Part shown: piece by piece, positions 11,620 to 24,200 of the stretch
Numbering within the stretch: position 1 is the stretch's first letter
Layout: the number at the start of each line of letters is the position of its first letter
NCBI GenBank assembly: GCA_016801885.1
Contig: CM028887.1
Location: 25,653,115 to 25,717,114, forward strand
Direction: 5' to 3'
Source of the DNA: Toxotes chatareus
Taxonomy: Eukaryota; Chordata; Actinopteri; Toxotidae
DNA length: 64,000 bases
Made by a program: the position numbers and the translations under genes
The notes under the pieces: model-generated
The model's database searches: none
What the model was told of the DNA's origin: nothing
Seen by the model: the letters and a program-made list of their open reading frames with translations, nothing else

Positions 11620-12850
11620 TCACATCATAAATGAATTTTTTCACAAATAGTACAATAACAATAGCACTTTTAAAAGTTTCAAATGATGTACTGATGGCCA
11701 TGGACTCTGCAATCTTAGTGCTGCTGGACTTGACAGCTGTGTTTGATACAGTTGATCATATAGTGATTTCAAAGCGCTTGCATAATGATTTTGGGCTGTC
11801 TGGGTCAGTGATAGGTTGGTTTGCCTCCTATTTAATTTTTAGATCTTTTAGAGTTGCAGTAAACAACATTATGTCTGAGTCTAATGAGTTGTCATGTGGG
11901 GTACCTCAGGGTTCAGTGCTAGGACCCATTCTATTTATGTTATATATGTTCCCTCTTGGAAGGCATATAAGTCTGTTCAAAAATGTGTCCTATCACTTTT
12001 ATGAGGATGATATTCAGCTGTATTGTTCTTTTTGTGAATCTGAGATAAGGTAAGTTATCAAATCTGTTAGATTGTTTGTCAGCCATCAGAAAATGGTTAA
12101 CAAACAATTACCTTCAGCATCAGTTTAACAAATCAATGTCCCTGGAGAATCATTTAGGGAAATTGGTTAAAAGCTGCTTCTTTCATTTGAGGAACATTGT
12201 GACACTCAGGAAAAATGTATCAAGCCCTGATCCGGAGATGATTATTCATATTTTTATTTCATCTCCATTAGATTACCGCAACTCTCTTTTTACGTGTTTT
12301 AACAAGGGCTCTTTGTCTTCAGATTGCTCAAAGTGCTGCGGCCAGGCTTTTAATGGGAGCTCGTAAGCGGGATGACATTACCCCAATTTTAATTGCTTTA
12401 CACTGGCTACCAGTTAAATTTCGTACTGATTTTAAGATTTTAAGCGTTCTGACTTTTAGAGCAATACATGGACAAGCCCCTAAATATATCTGTGATATTT
12501 TAACCCCTTCGGTCGATCACTCAGGTCTTCTTGTCAAAATCTTCTGTCGGTGCCTAAGACACATTACAAAACTAGAGGTGACCTTGCGTTCCAGTCTGTC
12601 ACTCCTCATCTTTACTAGTAACCCTGCATCTGACTGATCCTGTTGACTCTTTTAAAAAACAGTTGAAGGCACTTTTATTTAGACAAGCTATTTCACTGGG
12701 TGCCTTGCTTATGTTATTTTAATGGTTTGTTTTTACATTATTTTAATGGTTTGGGTTTACATTATTTTTAATAAGTTGTAATTATGTAGTGTTATTTAAA
12801 TTGTATTTCAATTTATCTTATGCCACTCTGCACTTTAAGCAAAATTAAAC
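11620..12850 (+). mobile_element. CR1/L2-superfamily LINE fragment, RT C-terminal half
   Basis: Consecutive frames encode reverse transcriptase blocks: LLDLTAVFDTVDH, then CGVPQGSVLGP, then the catalytic box, read here as YEDDIQLY where the family has YADD. Downstream frames give DYRNSLF, then LHWLPVKFR. The reading frame breaks near 12050 and between 12366 and 12640. The element is 5'-truncated, lacks the endonuclease, and sits sense-oriented in a sorcs intron. It is a dead copy. Confidence 0.85.
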
Positions 12851-14969
12851 ATTAATTTGCCTCTTTGGAATTCAAATATACCAAATGCTTCTTCCCAATA
12901 GAACTGACATTTATAAGGAATTTCAGTTAAATCATGTTTAAGAATACAATGAACAATTAAATATGACCTTATCTTTTCATGTGTGGCTGTGCAGATAGTG
13001 ATTAATTATGTCTAAATTCTAAACAAAATGCATGCTTTTTTTTGAGAAAATATTTATTTCTGATTGTGTAAAAAAACAGTCAAACTGAACCATATTATTT
13101 GTTTCTAGCCGAACAGCTGCCCACTATGGATGAACAACATGGCTGCTGAGAACACAGTTGTGGGCCCACAAACCAAAACACAGTGACAAAAACAGGCTAA
13201 AAGACCCCCGTAACACCATCACATTACATTTAGTTACTTGATTCATAAATGGTTCAGACACACTGATTAGAGCAGTTTTAAATACAGACATTTTTATTCA
13301 AGTTAATTTAATTCTATTTCACAGTTTCACAGTTCACTGTTTGCTGTAGAAATAACCATAACAACTTCCCAGAATTCTTCACAGCTGTGTTATCTTTTGT
13401 TGCCATTCATCACACTCACATTGTAGGTTCAGGTTTGACACGTACATCAACAAATGCTGGCCTTGTGTTTCCAAACCCTTGTCAACCGGTACAACAGTGT
13501 TTTCATTGTGAACTGACACTAATGTCCCAGCCTCAAGGCTCCAGCCACGATGTTTTTGGATCTGCTCAGTCCTGGGGGAGACATCCACACAAAGAGTGAC
13601 ATTTAGAGAGATGGGTCACCATTAGTCTCATGCAGATTAACAAATTCCATTGTGGCTGATATAGAGAGCAAGCATGAACACAGAATGGACAGAAGACACC
13701 AAGAAAAGCTGAGTGACATTGGCGCCACCAAGCCCGGGTCTTGTGTGCGTGCCAGCTCATTACAGCTCTTAACAATGCCTGCACTGTCAAACCTTGTTCT
13801 TAGCTGTTCTCTATTCTCTCCAGCCACTTATCAAAGATATCATTTTCCAGGCAAAGTGACAGGAAATATCCCCACAAGCCTAAACCGAACCTTCTGTGTT
13901 TTCACACTAAGAAGCACACAATGAAGGGACTCGGGGAGTGAGGGATGGAAGGAGCAAAAGAGCAGAAAAGAGAAAGAAAACAATAGCCGTATTTATTTTG
14001 TTTTATTGTGCGGTTTGGCGGAGCCTGCATGCTAATGCAGTGTTACAAATGATGATCCCACTAGCATTGCGCTACAATGTGCCAAGGGGAGGCTGGGAGT
14101 TTGCCTTCACGGGCCTGGGGGAACGATTTGGTCGCAGTGGCAGCTGGAGCCACCAACACTCGCGCTGTGTGCTGATCCTTGGATAGTGCCAGATGTGATT
14201 CCCAGAGGAAATGCAGGCAGCTGAAGACTCACACACCATGCAAAGGCAAACATGGTGGGGTGGGCACATATACACAGATGCACATGTGCACACTGTCTCT
14301 CCCTCTTTCATTCATATTCATATGTATACAGTGATTGTATACCTTCAATAACATGAAGTGGTAAAATGATTTTGATTTTAAGAATTTAAAGACATACGTT
14401 GCACACAGACGGATGAGCACCTAGATAATTGGAACTCAAAGCTGACTTCAAACCACTTTTCATAATTATTTCACTCATGAATTAACTTCTGCGAGGACTC
14501 CTTGAACTAAGCTTCTTTTTTTTTCGCTACTTGATTTATTAATGTTTACCAAACTATTTGTTTTGCAAATTAATATTTGCTTGTTTGTGCCAAACAAGGC
14601 ACATTAATGCCTGTTTTATGAAATTATTTTCTGCTAAATTAATCAGACAAAACTTTAGAAACCACCAGTAAAATTTGTACCATCACTCTGGAAGAGGAAT
14701 AATTGAAAGAACTGTAATTATCTAAGTATGTAATTATATCTAATTATACGGTATAACTATATACTCTGAAGAAAATGAACATAGATTTACAATGAGCAAG
14801 CAACTACCAGCTCCAATGAAGAAAAATCATAGAGCTACAAAACTAGATTTATGCCCTTTGTACATGTTAAGTATTATAAATGTGAATGTGCTGTGTACTA
14901 TTTACTTCTGCAACATGCCTTTCATTTAGCTTTTGTTTCTGAATGAAGTCCTGCTGTGCTGTGTTTCAG

Positions 14970-15156
14970 GGTGACTCTTTGCGGACCAACATCCAGCTGG
15001 ATTTTGGTGACGGCACAGCCGTGTCCTATTCCAACTTGTCCTGGACTGAGGAGGGGATCAAACACGTCTACAAGTCTGCTGGGATATTCCGTGTCACGGC
15101 GCTAGCAGAGAACACTCTGGGTTATGACACCACGACGCTCTTCCTTCATGTCACAT
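14970..15156 (+). CDS. sorcs3: SorCS-family exon: PKD domain core
   Basis: This 187-nt exon reads from GDSLRTNIQ through DFGDGTAVSY (the FGDG turn at about 15003-15014, diagnostic of PKD domains), GIKHVYKSAGIF and LFLHVT. The PKD fold is an Ig-like beta sandwich in the SorCS ectodomain. HVYKSAGIF matches SORCS3 better than the HVYQNVGIF that I recall for SORCS1. It starts in phase 0 after GTTTCAG and ends with the T of a Cys codon completed at 18691. A sequon N-L-S is present. The frame is intact. Confidence 0.95.
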
Positions 15157-18100
15157 GTAAGGGCCAACACTGTAACAAAATAAAACTCCATGCTGCTGCT
15201 TACACATTAAAACCTTGCTAATAAGTTTACCATGTGGGGTAATTATAAAGGGCATGATTTCCCCTGGGGATATGGGGAACATGTTCCCATCAAAGTCTCA
15301 TTTTTGTGTCTATGGACTGATGTGCATAAACACTTTGCTCCATACATCCTGTTAAAAGTATAACTGCTAAAAGATAAGACGTTTATAAGACTATGAGGTG
15401 TGTATAAGAGCAAATAACAAATTATTTTATGTAGCATCAGGGTTAGTGGTTGGTCATTGTATTTTTTTATACTACCATCATTAATCTACTCCCTTGGTTG
15501 TAATACTGTTCAGTCCCTGGGTTTAAAACACAGTTTCATTGTGCAGTTTCAAAACAACTTCAGGAATCAGAGAATTAGGGTTTTTACTTCTACATTTTCA
15601 CCAGTGGTTCATAAGAGAAACAAGTATTTAACCTGAAGCAGCACTGTATCATTTGCATATTTTATTTCATACCTATGTTCAACTGAATGACTTTCACACT
15701 GGTGATTTACGCTACACTCAATTGAAGTGTCCAGCCCATAATACACAGTATTATGTAATTCAGCCGCAGTGATAAACACAAACAACTTTTGAGAGAAAGG
15801 TCATAACAAACTTGCCTAGATGCGAGGTTTCAGTGTGGGCAGGAGCAGACTCTGAAGTCGAAGTGGGCCTTTAAGGCCACTGCAGCTAATTGCCAGTTAT
15901 CTGAGGACACAACACCAGAACAATGGTTTATTTCAAAGTGGACCAGATTTTACACAGCAGCACACATAACAAATTACAGGATCGTCATGCTTTCCACCTC
16001 TGTTCAGACAGCAACAGAATAGTGTATCATTTTAAGTTTCCAAGGGAATTATACAAGCTCCTTTCAGTATGTGTTGACTCATCTCTTTGTCTTGTTAGTT
16101 CCTCTTTCATCGATTTGTTCAATCCATTTTAATTTAACTTTTTGCCATCCTGATGTGTCAGAAAGTGTGTTCTGGATTTATACATTTCTGATGGCAATAA
16201 CTTTAGCTGGATTTATTTCACAGTGCAGGTGATGCTTTCAGGGGGAAATGCCAAAAACTACTACAATGATTTCTCAGCTGAGCATATTTAATACCAAATG
16301 ACTGCCTCTCATTCACACGTACATAAGCGCGCACACACACACACACTGAGCATCTCAAAGTGGGGATAAAGATTAGTTCTGGTTAAAGAGGATGAGAGCT
16401 AACAGAAGCCTTGGCAAGATGAGCACCCCAGACCACAGCACTGCACAAACCTTTCGTTGGAGTTTTTTCCATGAAAGTAGCGTATTACATCCGCAACTTC
16501 ATCCCTGAGATTAGTGTAAAACAACCCAGACCCCTGTCAGGTCCTGTTAAGAGGTTTGCAGCGTTACCCAGAAGGTATCATGTCAAAAATACATGATGGC
16601 ATCAACGTTTCCTCAGTGTTAGAATGACAAATTCATCATAGTTACAGAGTCACAAGGACCTTTTTAAACATTATAGAATTTTGCTGTGACCACTTTGTTC
16701 TGTCTGATATCAGAATATCATTTGATCAACTGTCATTTCTGAATTACTGAAGCCAATTTTCTGGTGATCATGTCCAAGGAATTAATTTGCTGCTGGGTGG
16801 GCCCGTAAATTAAAAGTGGTCAGGATAGATTGGATTAACTATGATCTATGGTCTCCCAAAAGTTATGTTTATATGCTGCTAAACTGCCTCAACAAATGAA
16901 TTTTGAAAGAAATGTTACATTGCCTAGATTATTATTTTTGTCAACATAATGAGGAAACGTTTGTAATGAACATGACTTCAAAGGCTCAAAATGTCAAAGA
17001 ACGTTCACTGAACGCATCTGTAAAATGTTCTTAGACAACTTATTCATCTGTTTTGTTTGGTATTGTGCCTCTAGGTTGTAAGTTGTAAGTCAACTCCTCA
17101 AATCTAAAATCTTAATCCTTCTTCCGATGATGTGAACAACGTTACGCTAAGTGTTCTCAGCAACCGCTGTCATAGCTTCTGTGCCAACTGAAAATTACAC
17201 TGAGCATCTGCATTATGTAACATAACTTGTTGCTGGTTAAAATAATCTAAATGAAAATTGCCTTCAAACATCATTGTAACCATTGAGTAGTAAAACAATG
17301 CCAATTTTAGGAGACAAGGTTGGTTTTTGACAAAAATCATATAATGCAAACAGAGTCAGGATCAACCCTCTGCTACAGCTGTTGAGGGTTGTTGTAATGA
17401 AGTTCAAAACTACTGTTTATGTAGAACATCTGTAGAACATTTTGGACACATTAGACAGTTATTTGGTAGGACACTTTGACACATGTAAATTATCATGTAG
17501 TTAGTGGTATAGTGGTGGAATAAAACATTTGATTATCCATAAATGTCACACACCAAAAAGTGCATAAATGTGCATTTAAAGCGTTATTTAAAAACTCTGT
17601 TTCAGCAACAATAATTAAAAACCAATAGCTGCTGTCATTTGTTTAAAATCACACCAATGCAATGAAAAATTAGAGACAGTTTTCCATATGAGGACTATTT
17701 TCTCTCCATTACACAAAGATAAAATAAAAAATATAATAATAATATTAATAAAAGTATTGCTCATTGCTATTAATACTAATTGTACTGTCACAACTTGATG
17801 GTTTCATAAACACAGTGGAATCTGACTAAGAAAAATCACAGTCTTTCATCTCCTTCCATCACAGCATGCACACTGTTAAAAAGCTCACCATGTATGTCTT
17901 ACTGTACCTATTAGTCAGTCACAGTACACCTGCCTGCATGAGGTTCAGACAGTCTAATTGGAAACGTCTCTCTGATTCCCTTTGCATTTATTGCACTCAG
18001 ACATTAAAGTGGAACAGTTCCATTACAGTATGATTAGTGTTTGCAAAGACCCTTTTAATGTTGAGACTATTTTTACATAGATGAAAAATGTTTCATGTAT

Positions 18101-18209
18101 TGTAATGTCATTTAATGTATTCACTCCATCCAGTTTCAAATGTTAAACTGTCAACTGCCTGATTAGACCAGTGAATGAGGAGTTGAGACATTTTGATGGT
18201 AACACGTTT

Positions 18210-18253
18210 GGCAACAACTTGAGAATTCCTCTGTAAATTCTCAAGTTGTTGCC
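18210..18253. repeat. Compact perfect 18-bp hairpin
   Basis: GGCAACAACTTGAGAATT at 18210-18227 is exactly complementary to 18236-18253 with an 8-nt loop. It is embedded in a sorcs intron, and I see no flanking target-site duplication. Confidence 0.85.
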
Positions 18254-18304
18254 ACAGTAAATCTTTTCCAGGAGTTTATAATCTATTTGTTCCCAAAATG
18301 TTCG

Positions 18305-18425
18305 GATCCGTCCACCCATCCATTTTCTTTACCCACTTATCATGTTTATGGGGGGTAAGTTGGGGCTGGAAGATGGATCCTACCCTGGAACGCAGGGAAA
18401 CACCCTGGACAGGTCACTAGTTTAT
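18305..18425. repeat. Teleost interspersed repeat (CCATCCATTTTC ... ACCCTGGACAGGTC)
   Basis: The blocks CCACCCATCCATTTTCTTTACCC, GGGGCTGGAAGATGGATCCTACCC and CACCCTGGACAGGTCACTAG match a repeat common throughout fish genomes. It is non-coding. Confidence 0.75.
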
Positions 18426-18690
18426 GACTGAGCTAAGACACGCATTAATGTTTTTAGGCTATTTTTTATTCTACTGAAGATACGAGTTGTTGGACTGTGG
18501 GAGAAATCCTGAGCTCACTAGACTGTTATATAAAAGTGATGGTGTTTGGAGTCTGTCCCTCACACTTGTACTTTGGATTCGTGATCTTGCTAATTGGCTT
18601 TTTCTTATTTGAAACAGAAGCACTCTCAAGTGAGCCTCATTACAACTAGCCATAATTTATATCTGTTATTTTTTTCTTAATCTTTCTTAG

Positions 18691-18824
18691 GTCCAGTGGA
18701 GCATGTCCAGCTTCTTGCTCCCTTTGTGGTCATAAGAAACAAGGAGGTGAACATCACAGCAGTGGTCTTACCCAGCCACTCTCGCACTGTCACCTACTTC
18801 TGGTGGCTCGGCAACAACACTGAG
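18691..18824 (+). CDS. sorcs3: SorCS-family exon: membrane-proximal domain, part 1
   Basis: This 134-nt exon completes a Cys codon and reads PVEHVQLLAPFVVIRNKEV, then NITAVV, YFWWLG and NNTE. VEHV, IRNKEVNI and TYFWW are characteristic of SorCS proteins, and IRNKEVNI is the SORCS3-like version. Two N-glycosylation sequons (NIT, NNT) are present. It ends in phase 0 at GTAATG. The domain sits C-terminal to PKD and supports receptor dimerisation in this family. Confidence 0.95.
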
Positions 18825-20474
18825 GTAATGCTTCCAGGATGTCTCATTGATACACATTTCAGTTGCTTGCTATGCTTGCTTTTATGCGTGTTATTATTTT
18901 TGTAAAGCAAGATTTTAGTATAGAGTAAGTTGCTGCAGCTAACCCGATGGATGCAAAAGGATTTACAAAGATTATACTGTATATCTAACACAAACCATGA
19001 AGTCATTTCACCTGGATCACCCTGACACGAATATGTGCCTCAGAAGTTTTGCCAACTTGAAGATTACAAACACAGAGAGGTGTAGAACAGAGTCAAACAG
19101 AATGGCACACCATGCTTCATCCATACATAACCATAAGGCTATTTCCAGTTTCCTTATTTACAGTAAGTTGATCAGCCACCTGAGTTATAGATCACTAATT
19201 CTATCATTTTTTTGGCCAAGTTAATGTTGTGGTAGTATTCATCTACAATATGGATCATCTACAATATGAATTCTCACATATTGTGGTACATATACTCATG
19301 TTAAAATGATAATCCCATTGTTTCCTCCATGCAGTATAGTAAAAATTCAGCTTTGTCTAAAACTGGGGTTGAACCCAAATACCTTCAAAACTACTGACAT
19401 TCCCATCAGCCTCACTTGTGCTTTGAGTTTTGTGATGTAAGATAAAACGTCTGCTGCTGTGATAACTTTCCAAAACTGTAAAATCCTGTCTATGAGCACT
19501 ATAAACCTTTGTGTAGTGTTTTGGCATCTGATAAGGCTTTATATTTCAACACTTAGATTTTATTATCCCACTTTTTTTTGACAAAAACAGTAGAGTACAG
19601 CGACGTCATTGCCAGGCACCATAACATCCAAACACTGTATATTATGTATAATGTACAGGAGGGTCTTGTCACAGCGTCTCCATGACTGACTGAGTATTCG
19701 GCAGAAAGAACATAGCTGACAATTTAAGCAGTGAGAATGAGGGGAGAAAAGCCACCAACCACGTTCTTATTCTAACAGATATATTATCTATTTTGTCCAA
19801 TGAACAAGTAATTTCTCAGTCTCAGTGGGAAAGTCAGTGCTTCCATCTCATGAATCTGTTTGATGATTTGAAGCCAATAATCTACTGTAGGTATTTTGCC
19901 AAATATTTGTGTCTGTGGGAAGCTTCGAAAAATGTGGCGGTGATTTGTCTCATCATCCCCACAATTTCTCTAACACATATGGTCCATCAATATTAAATAT
20001 GTTTTCACATTAGGAGTAGTGGGAAAAAAAAAACCCAACAAGATTATTCCAACAGAATTCACAGCAGTACACAGAAGAAGAAGTTGAAAAAACTCTTCTG
20101 ACACGTTTTCCCATTGTTCCATAACTGCCCTGTGTTTCACAGTGGCTTTTAAGAAGTATTGGCATCAACTGTAAAGATGTGAAAAGGCCATGCTTTTCCA
20201 AATATGTATATTTCTCTTAATTCTAAATGCATTAAGTATTTAGAATTACAGTCGCTCTTAACAAGTTCCTTCTTTAACTAAAGTTCTCATGTTGTCAGAA
20301 ATCCTTTTTGTTTTCTGTAAATCTATAAATCACATGAGTTATCGACAGATGGAAATAAACTCAGACTGGTGAATAAAGCCTAGTGTAGTGGACAATAGTC
20401 ATGTACTTGAGAAACATGATGCGTAACATGATTATTTATTTTTTAAATCTATACCTTAAATCCTGTGCTTGCAG
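18825..20474 (+). other. sorcs intron
   Basis: Bounded by GTAATG and CTTGCAG. No additional gene, RNA or clear mobile element was recognised. Confidence 0.65.
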
Positions 20475-20598
20475 CCAGTGATAACATTGGACGGGAGTAT
20501 CTCCTACACCTTCCCTAGCGAGGGAATGCACACCATCACTGTGCAAGTGGCTGCAGGCAACACCATACTGCAGGATACCAAGACCATAGCAGTCAGAG
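20475..20598 (+). CDS. sorcs3: SorCS-family exon: membrane-proximal domain, part 2
   Basis: This 124-nt exon reads PVITLDGSISYTF, GMHTITVQVAAGN and then LQDTKTIAVR, a near-invariant SorCS stretch. It starts in phase 0 after GCTTGCAG and ends with one base of a codon completed at 21108. No defect is seen. Confidence 0.95.
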
Positions 20599-21107
20599 GT
20601 CAGTATTTGTTTTCTTATTGTATCCTGGAGCTTATAACAAGTGACAATTCTGTAACATTGAAACCTTTTTGTCTTTTAATATATTCAAAAAGCATCCAAA
20701 AGCAATACATATGCTGTCATATTCTGGCTATACCTTGGGTAAAATGTTTCCTAAATAAAACTGCTCCTACTTGACTAAAATATATCACATTACTGTGAAA
20801 GCCTCAAAAGAATATGTCTTGATTTGAAATGAAGTAATCTGGCAGCAAGGATCTGTAAAATGCTATGATTTATTACTAGCTGATGGGCTGGCACAAAGCT
20901 GTGACATTTTCTAATTATCTAGAAGTGCATCTGGTAAATTTAGCCAAAGGGAAGTGCAGGGGATATGAGAAGCCCTCTTCTTTTCATCAAGTGTTAAATA
21001 CCTGAAACTCAACTTGAGCAAAATGACAATTGGCACAGCTCCCTGAGAATAATGCCCCTGGATCTGAGTGAATTAATGGCTGATTCTCCCCCGACTCTCC
21101 TCGACAG

Positions 21108-21220
21108 AATTCTTCAAATCTCTACTTTTATCTTTCTCCCCTAATCTGGACGAGTTCAACCCTGACATACCCGAGTGGAGACAGGATGTGGGGAGAGTAA
21201 TTAAGAAGGCTCTGCTCCAA
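21108..21220 (+). CDS. sorcs3: SorCS-family exon: juxtamembrane SFSPNLD...NPDIPEW segment
   Basis: This 113-nt exon completes a Glu codon and reads FFKSLLLSFSPNLDEFN, then PDIPEWRQDVGRVIKKALLQ, and ends in phase 0 at GTGAGT. This block precedes the transmembrane helix in SorCS receptors. Parts resemble SORCS1 more than SORCS3, so the paralogue call rests on the sum of exons. It is the last exon I can identify. The transmembrane and cytoplasmic exons are missing from this side of the gap. Confidence 0.95.
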
Positions 21221-24200
21221 GTGAGTGATTTTCATTTTCTGTGTCCTTCCGTCTCTCTTCCTTCCACCCTTCTATCTCTCTGCCTTCTTTCTTTTCTGTC
21301 GTTTTTATCTCCCGCTTTCTCTCTCACCCACCCTATTTCTCAATTATTTCCTGTACCCCCATTGCCTTTGCTGCCCAATACGCCGGGCTCATTGGTGCGG
21401 CAAGAGAACGCCCTCGGGCCACCCTGTGATTCATCGGCAGACAGGTGTGAAGACGCCTCTGCCTTCCCTCTCTCCCAGGATGGCTTCATGTGCGCTGGGT
21501 CCTAAATTTTAAAAGTCACCCATAAAACGATCTCAAAACTTAAAGCATGGTGACCTACGAGTGACGATACCTGTCTGTCTGTCTAATGTGCGTGTGTGTG
21601 TTTGTGCACTTGAACGTAGGGGTGGAAGTGCTCTCAGTGTGTGTGGGAAGCACACCCATCATTTTAAGTGCTACTCATCTCCCCGTTCACCGCTCATGAA
21701 TAGCGGACTGCATTTGGTGGTGCTGTGCTTTTGGCCATCTTAACAGCACATCGAGCATTAGAGCTGCAGGTGGGTGCTTTTGGACATATAAATGGGTGAA
21801 GGGGATCTCACGAGTAACCCAGATAACCCAGACTGAGGTCCGTGCTTCTGAGGCAATTGGTTTATCTTTTCCTGGGCTGCAATGTCCTTTAATTTACCAA
21901 AACAAAGATATTCTTTAGTTGTCCATTATTTAATTTTTTGTTAGAACTGTATTCCTCCATGAAAAACAAAGTAACAAAGTTAAGTTTAGTAAATTATTTA
22001 AACTGAATCCATATTAACAACCCTGTGGACACGCTGGTTTTGTTTATGTTTGAACTCACTTGACTGAAGGTGTAAATTTCAGTCTTAAATTAATCACCAG
22101 GGTTATTGATGTGTTCTCAAGCTCTTTAAAGGCTCGTGTACTTCACTAATCACAGGAGTCACAGAGAACAGTGTTTTTGAAAACTGGCACGTTTGTTCAG
22201 TCGCAGTTAAACTCTTTTATTCTGTGGATGTGCCTACAATTTTTATAGGCACTGACTAGGAGGCCTTCAGTAACTACTGATTTTATTTTTCTATGACAGT
22301 ATGTTACCAGTTGTCTCAGGGCTGTGTTGTTCAAGACCATTAGCTTACTGTTATTTATGTGGCATATTACAGCAGGCAAAAAAAAAAATCAGGGCTGGAT
22401 TACTAAGCAGACAAAGCAGTTAACTGCCCTGAGGCTCTAGACCTCCACAGAGCTTGAAGGCTTCACATTCACTGTGTGGCAAATTAGTTTGTGGTAATTT
22501 GTGGTAGTTTGTTAATACTGCATGCAGCACTAAACCACAGCGTAAACTGAAAAGGGTCGTAACACTGTTGTACAGGGGCAGAAGTTAAAATCTGCTCTTA
22601 TAACACCGTTATTATATCAGTATATATTTTGAATACGTGGGGTATATTCCTAAAATAAATCTGTGGTCAAGAAGAGGTTCACATTCAAGTCCAACTCTAG
22701 ACAACACTCATAATGACAGAGCTATTGGTCGCTGAAGTCATCCAATCCATAATGGTCATGAAGAGATCTCAGTGGACTGTGGATGATCACCATCTCTGAC
22801 AATAAAGTCATGTTCATATTTGCATATAGCAATATGGAGAGAAGGAATTACAGCAACCAATAACTCATACTTCAGTGTGCGTAGTATAGGTTCATGTTTT
22901 TTTTTACTTTATTTGAAGTCACATTAGTTTGCCCATAGGGATAGGATACAACATGATTTATTTGTTGTAATCATTCCTCCTGTTTATATTGACCACTAAC
23001 AGATCTCTGCCTAATGCACTTTCAAATTAAGTGATCAAATTTCAAATAAGTGACAAAGTCCACAGTCGTACTCCTGTGCTTCAATACTGAGTTTATCATA
23101 AGTTAATATGAGGCTTCAGTAGTATGAATTAGACAAATATTTTGCAGTGTTTTGGTACAGATTCCTTCTCTTTTATGTTCCCCTAGACAGTTTTTCCTTG
23201 CTGAGTTGCAGTGGAGGGACAGTAACACAAACCAGTTCAGATAAATGTTGGCATGAGTATTTATAGAGAATCAGGGCTGTGGATTTGGTCCTCCATCACT
23301 TGCACTGAGCAAACAAAACCTGTTCCAGTGTTGATATGGGAACCAGACTGTTATTTTAAATCAGACTTGAAGAATTATGGTCCTGTCCTTTAATCAGATG
23401 CAGAAAACAAATTAGTACTTACTAATTAATACATACTGTGCGAAATGTACAGAGAGTGGAATAAAATGAGAAACAAAGTAAGGGCCCGCAGGCCCTTTTT
23501 GCCCAGGGGCCCCCACATCAGGTTAATTCAGGCACAGCTGAGACTGAAAATAACAAAATAACACACACAGATTCAACTTCTTTTTTCCTCAATTACATCA
23601 TAGTTACCACCTACACTTGGCTGCACAGTGTTCAAGGTGCAGATATCTATCTTCTCTGCTGTGGTAGAATAGCTTATTTAATGAGAGACACTGTACAAGA
23701 ATTAGAAATTAAAATCTGTAAATTCTAACGTGGCTGATGTCCCGCTCTCACGTCTCGCTTGCCCATCAGTCAGTGAGGTTAAAGACAATTACTGCTGTAT
23801 CATACAGAGAACTCCTTTGTACTTTGTACTTTTTTCTGCTGTCTGAGCACTTGCATGCAGAGTTTCAGTGGCTCAGTGCACATTAGCGGGGTCTACCAGT
23901 GCCCATAGAACAAGGATAACAATAAATAACCATCCCCACAGAGTCTCCCTTGAAGTGAAACATTAAAATGGAATAGTGGGTGAAAATGGTGTCAGTTCCA
24001 ATATGTGCTTTTTTATTACATTACATTTGTGGAGAGTGGCTTATGTGTCACTTTTGTTTGTTTTTATCTTTTCACATTATCCTGTTAGAGTTTGATATCA
24101 GCTACTCTTTATGTAAATGGGCTGTAGATCTGTTATTGAGGCGAGAGCTGACACAAAGTTCATTTCCAGACAAACATATTGTCCAAGCGGTGACAGGAAG

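Larger units (their letters stand above)
7553..14969 (+). other. sorcs intron with repeats
   Basis: Intron between the phase-0 donor GTGAGA at 7553 and the acceptor ending at 14969. It holds the 8-kb compound repeat, an inverted repeat (10721-10732 with 10790-10801, AGTCACGACAGT), a GGGTTAGGGTTAG telomere-like doublet near 10310, and a LINE fragment at 11.6-12.9 kb. No host exon was recognised. Confidence 0.7.
15157..18690 (+). other. sorcs intron
   Basis: The donor GTAAGG at 15157 pairs with TTTCTTAG at 18690. It contains an (AC)n run near 16330, a perfect hairpin at 18210-18253 and a teleost repeat at about 18305-18425. No other gene was recognised. Confidence 0.7.

Noticed and set aside
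13379..14420. Cluster of short frames on both strands between sorcs exons
   Set aside because: No splice-phase match, no domain similarity and mutually overlapping; treated as intron.
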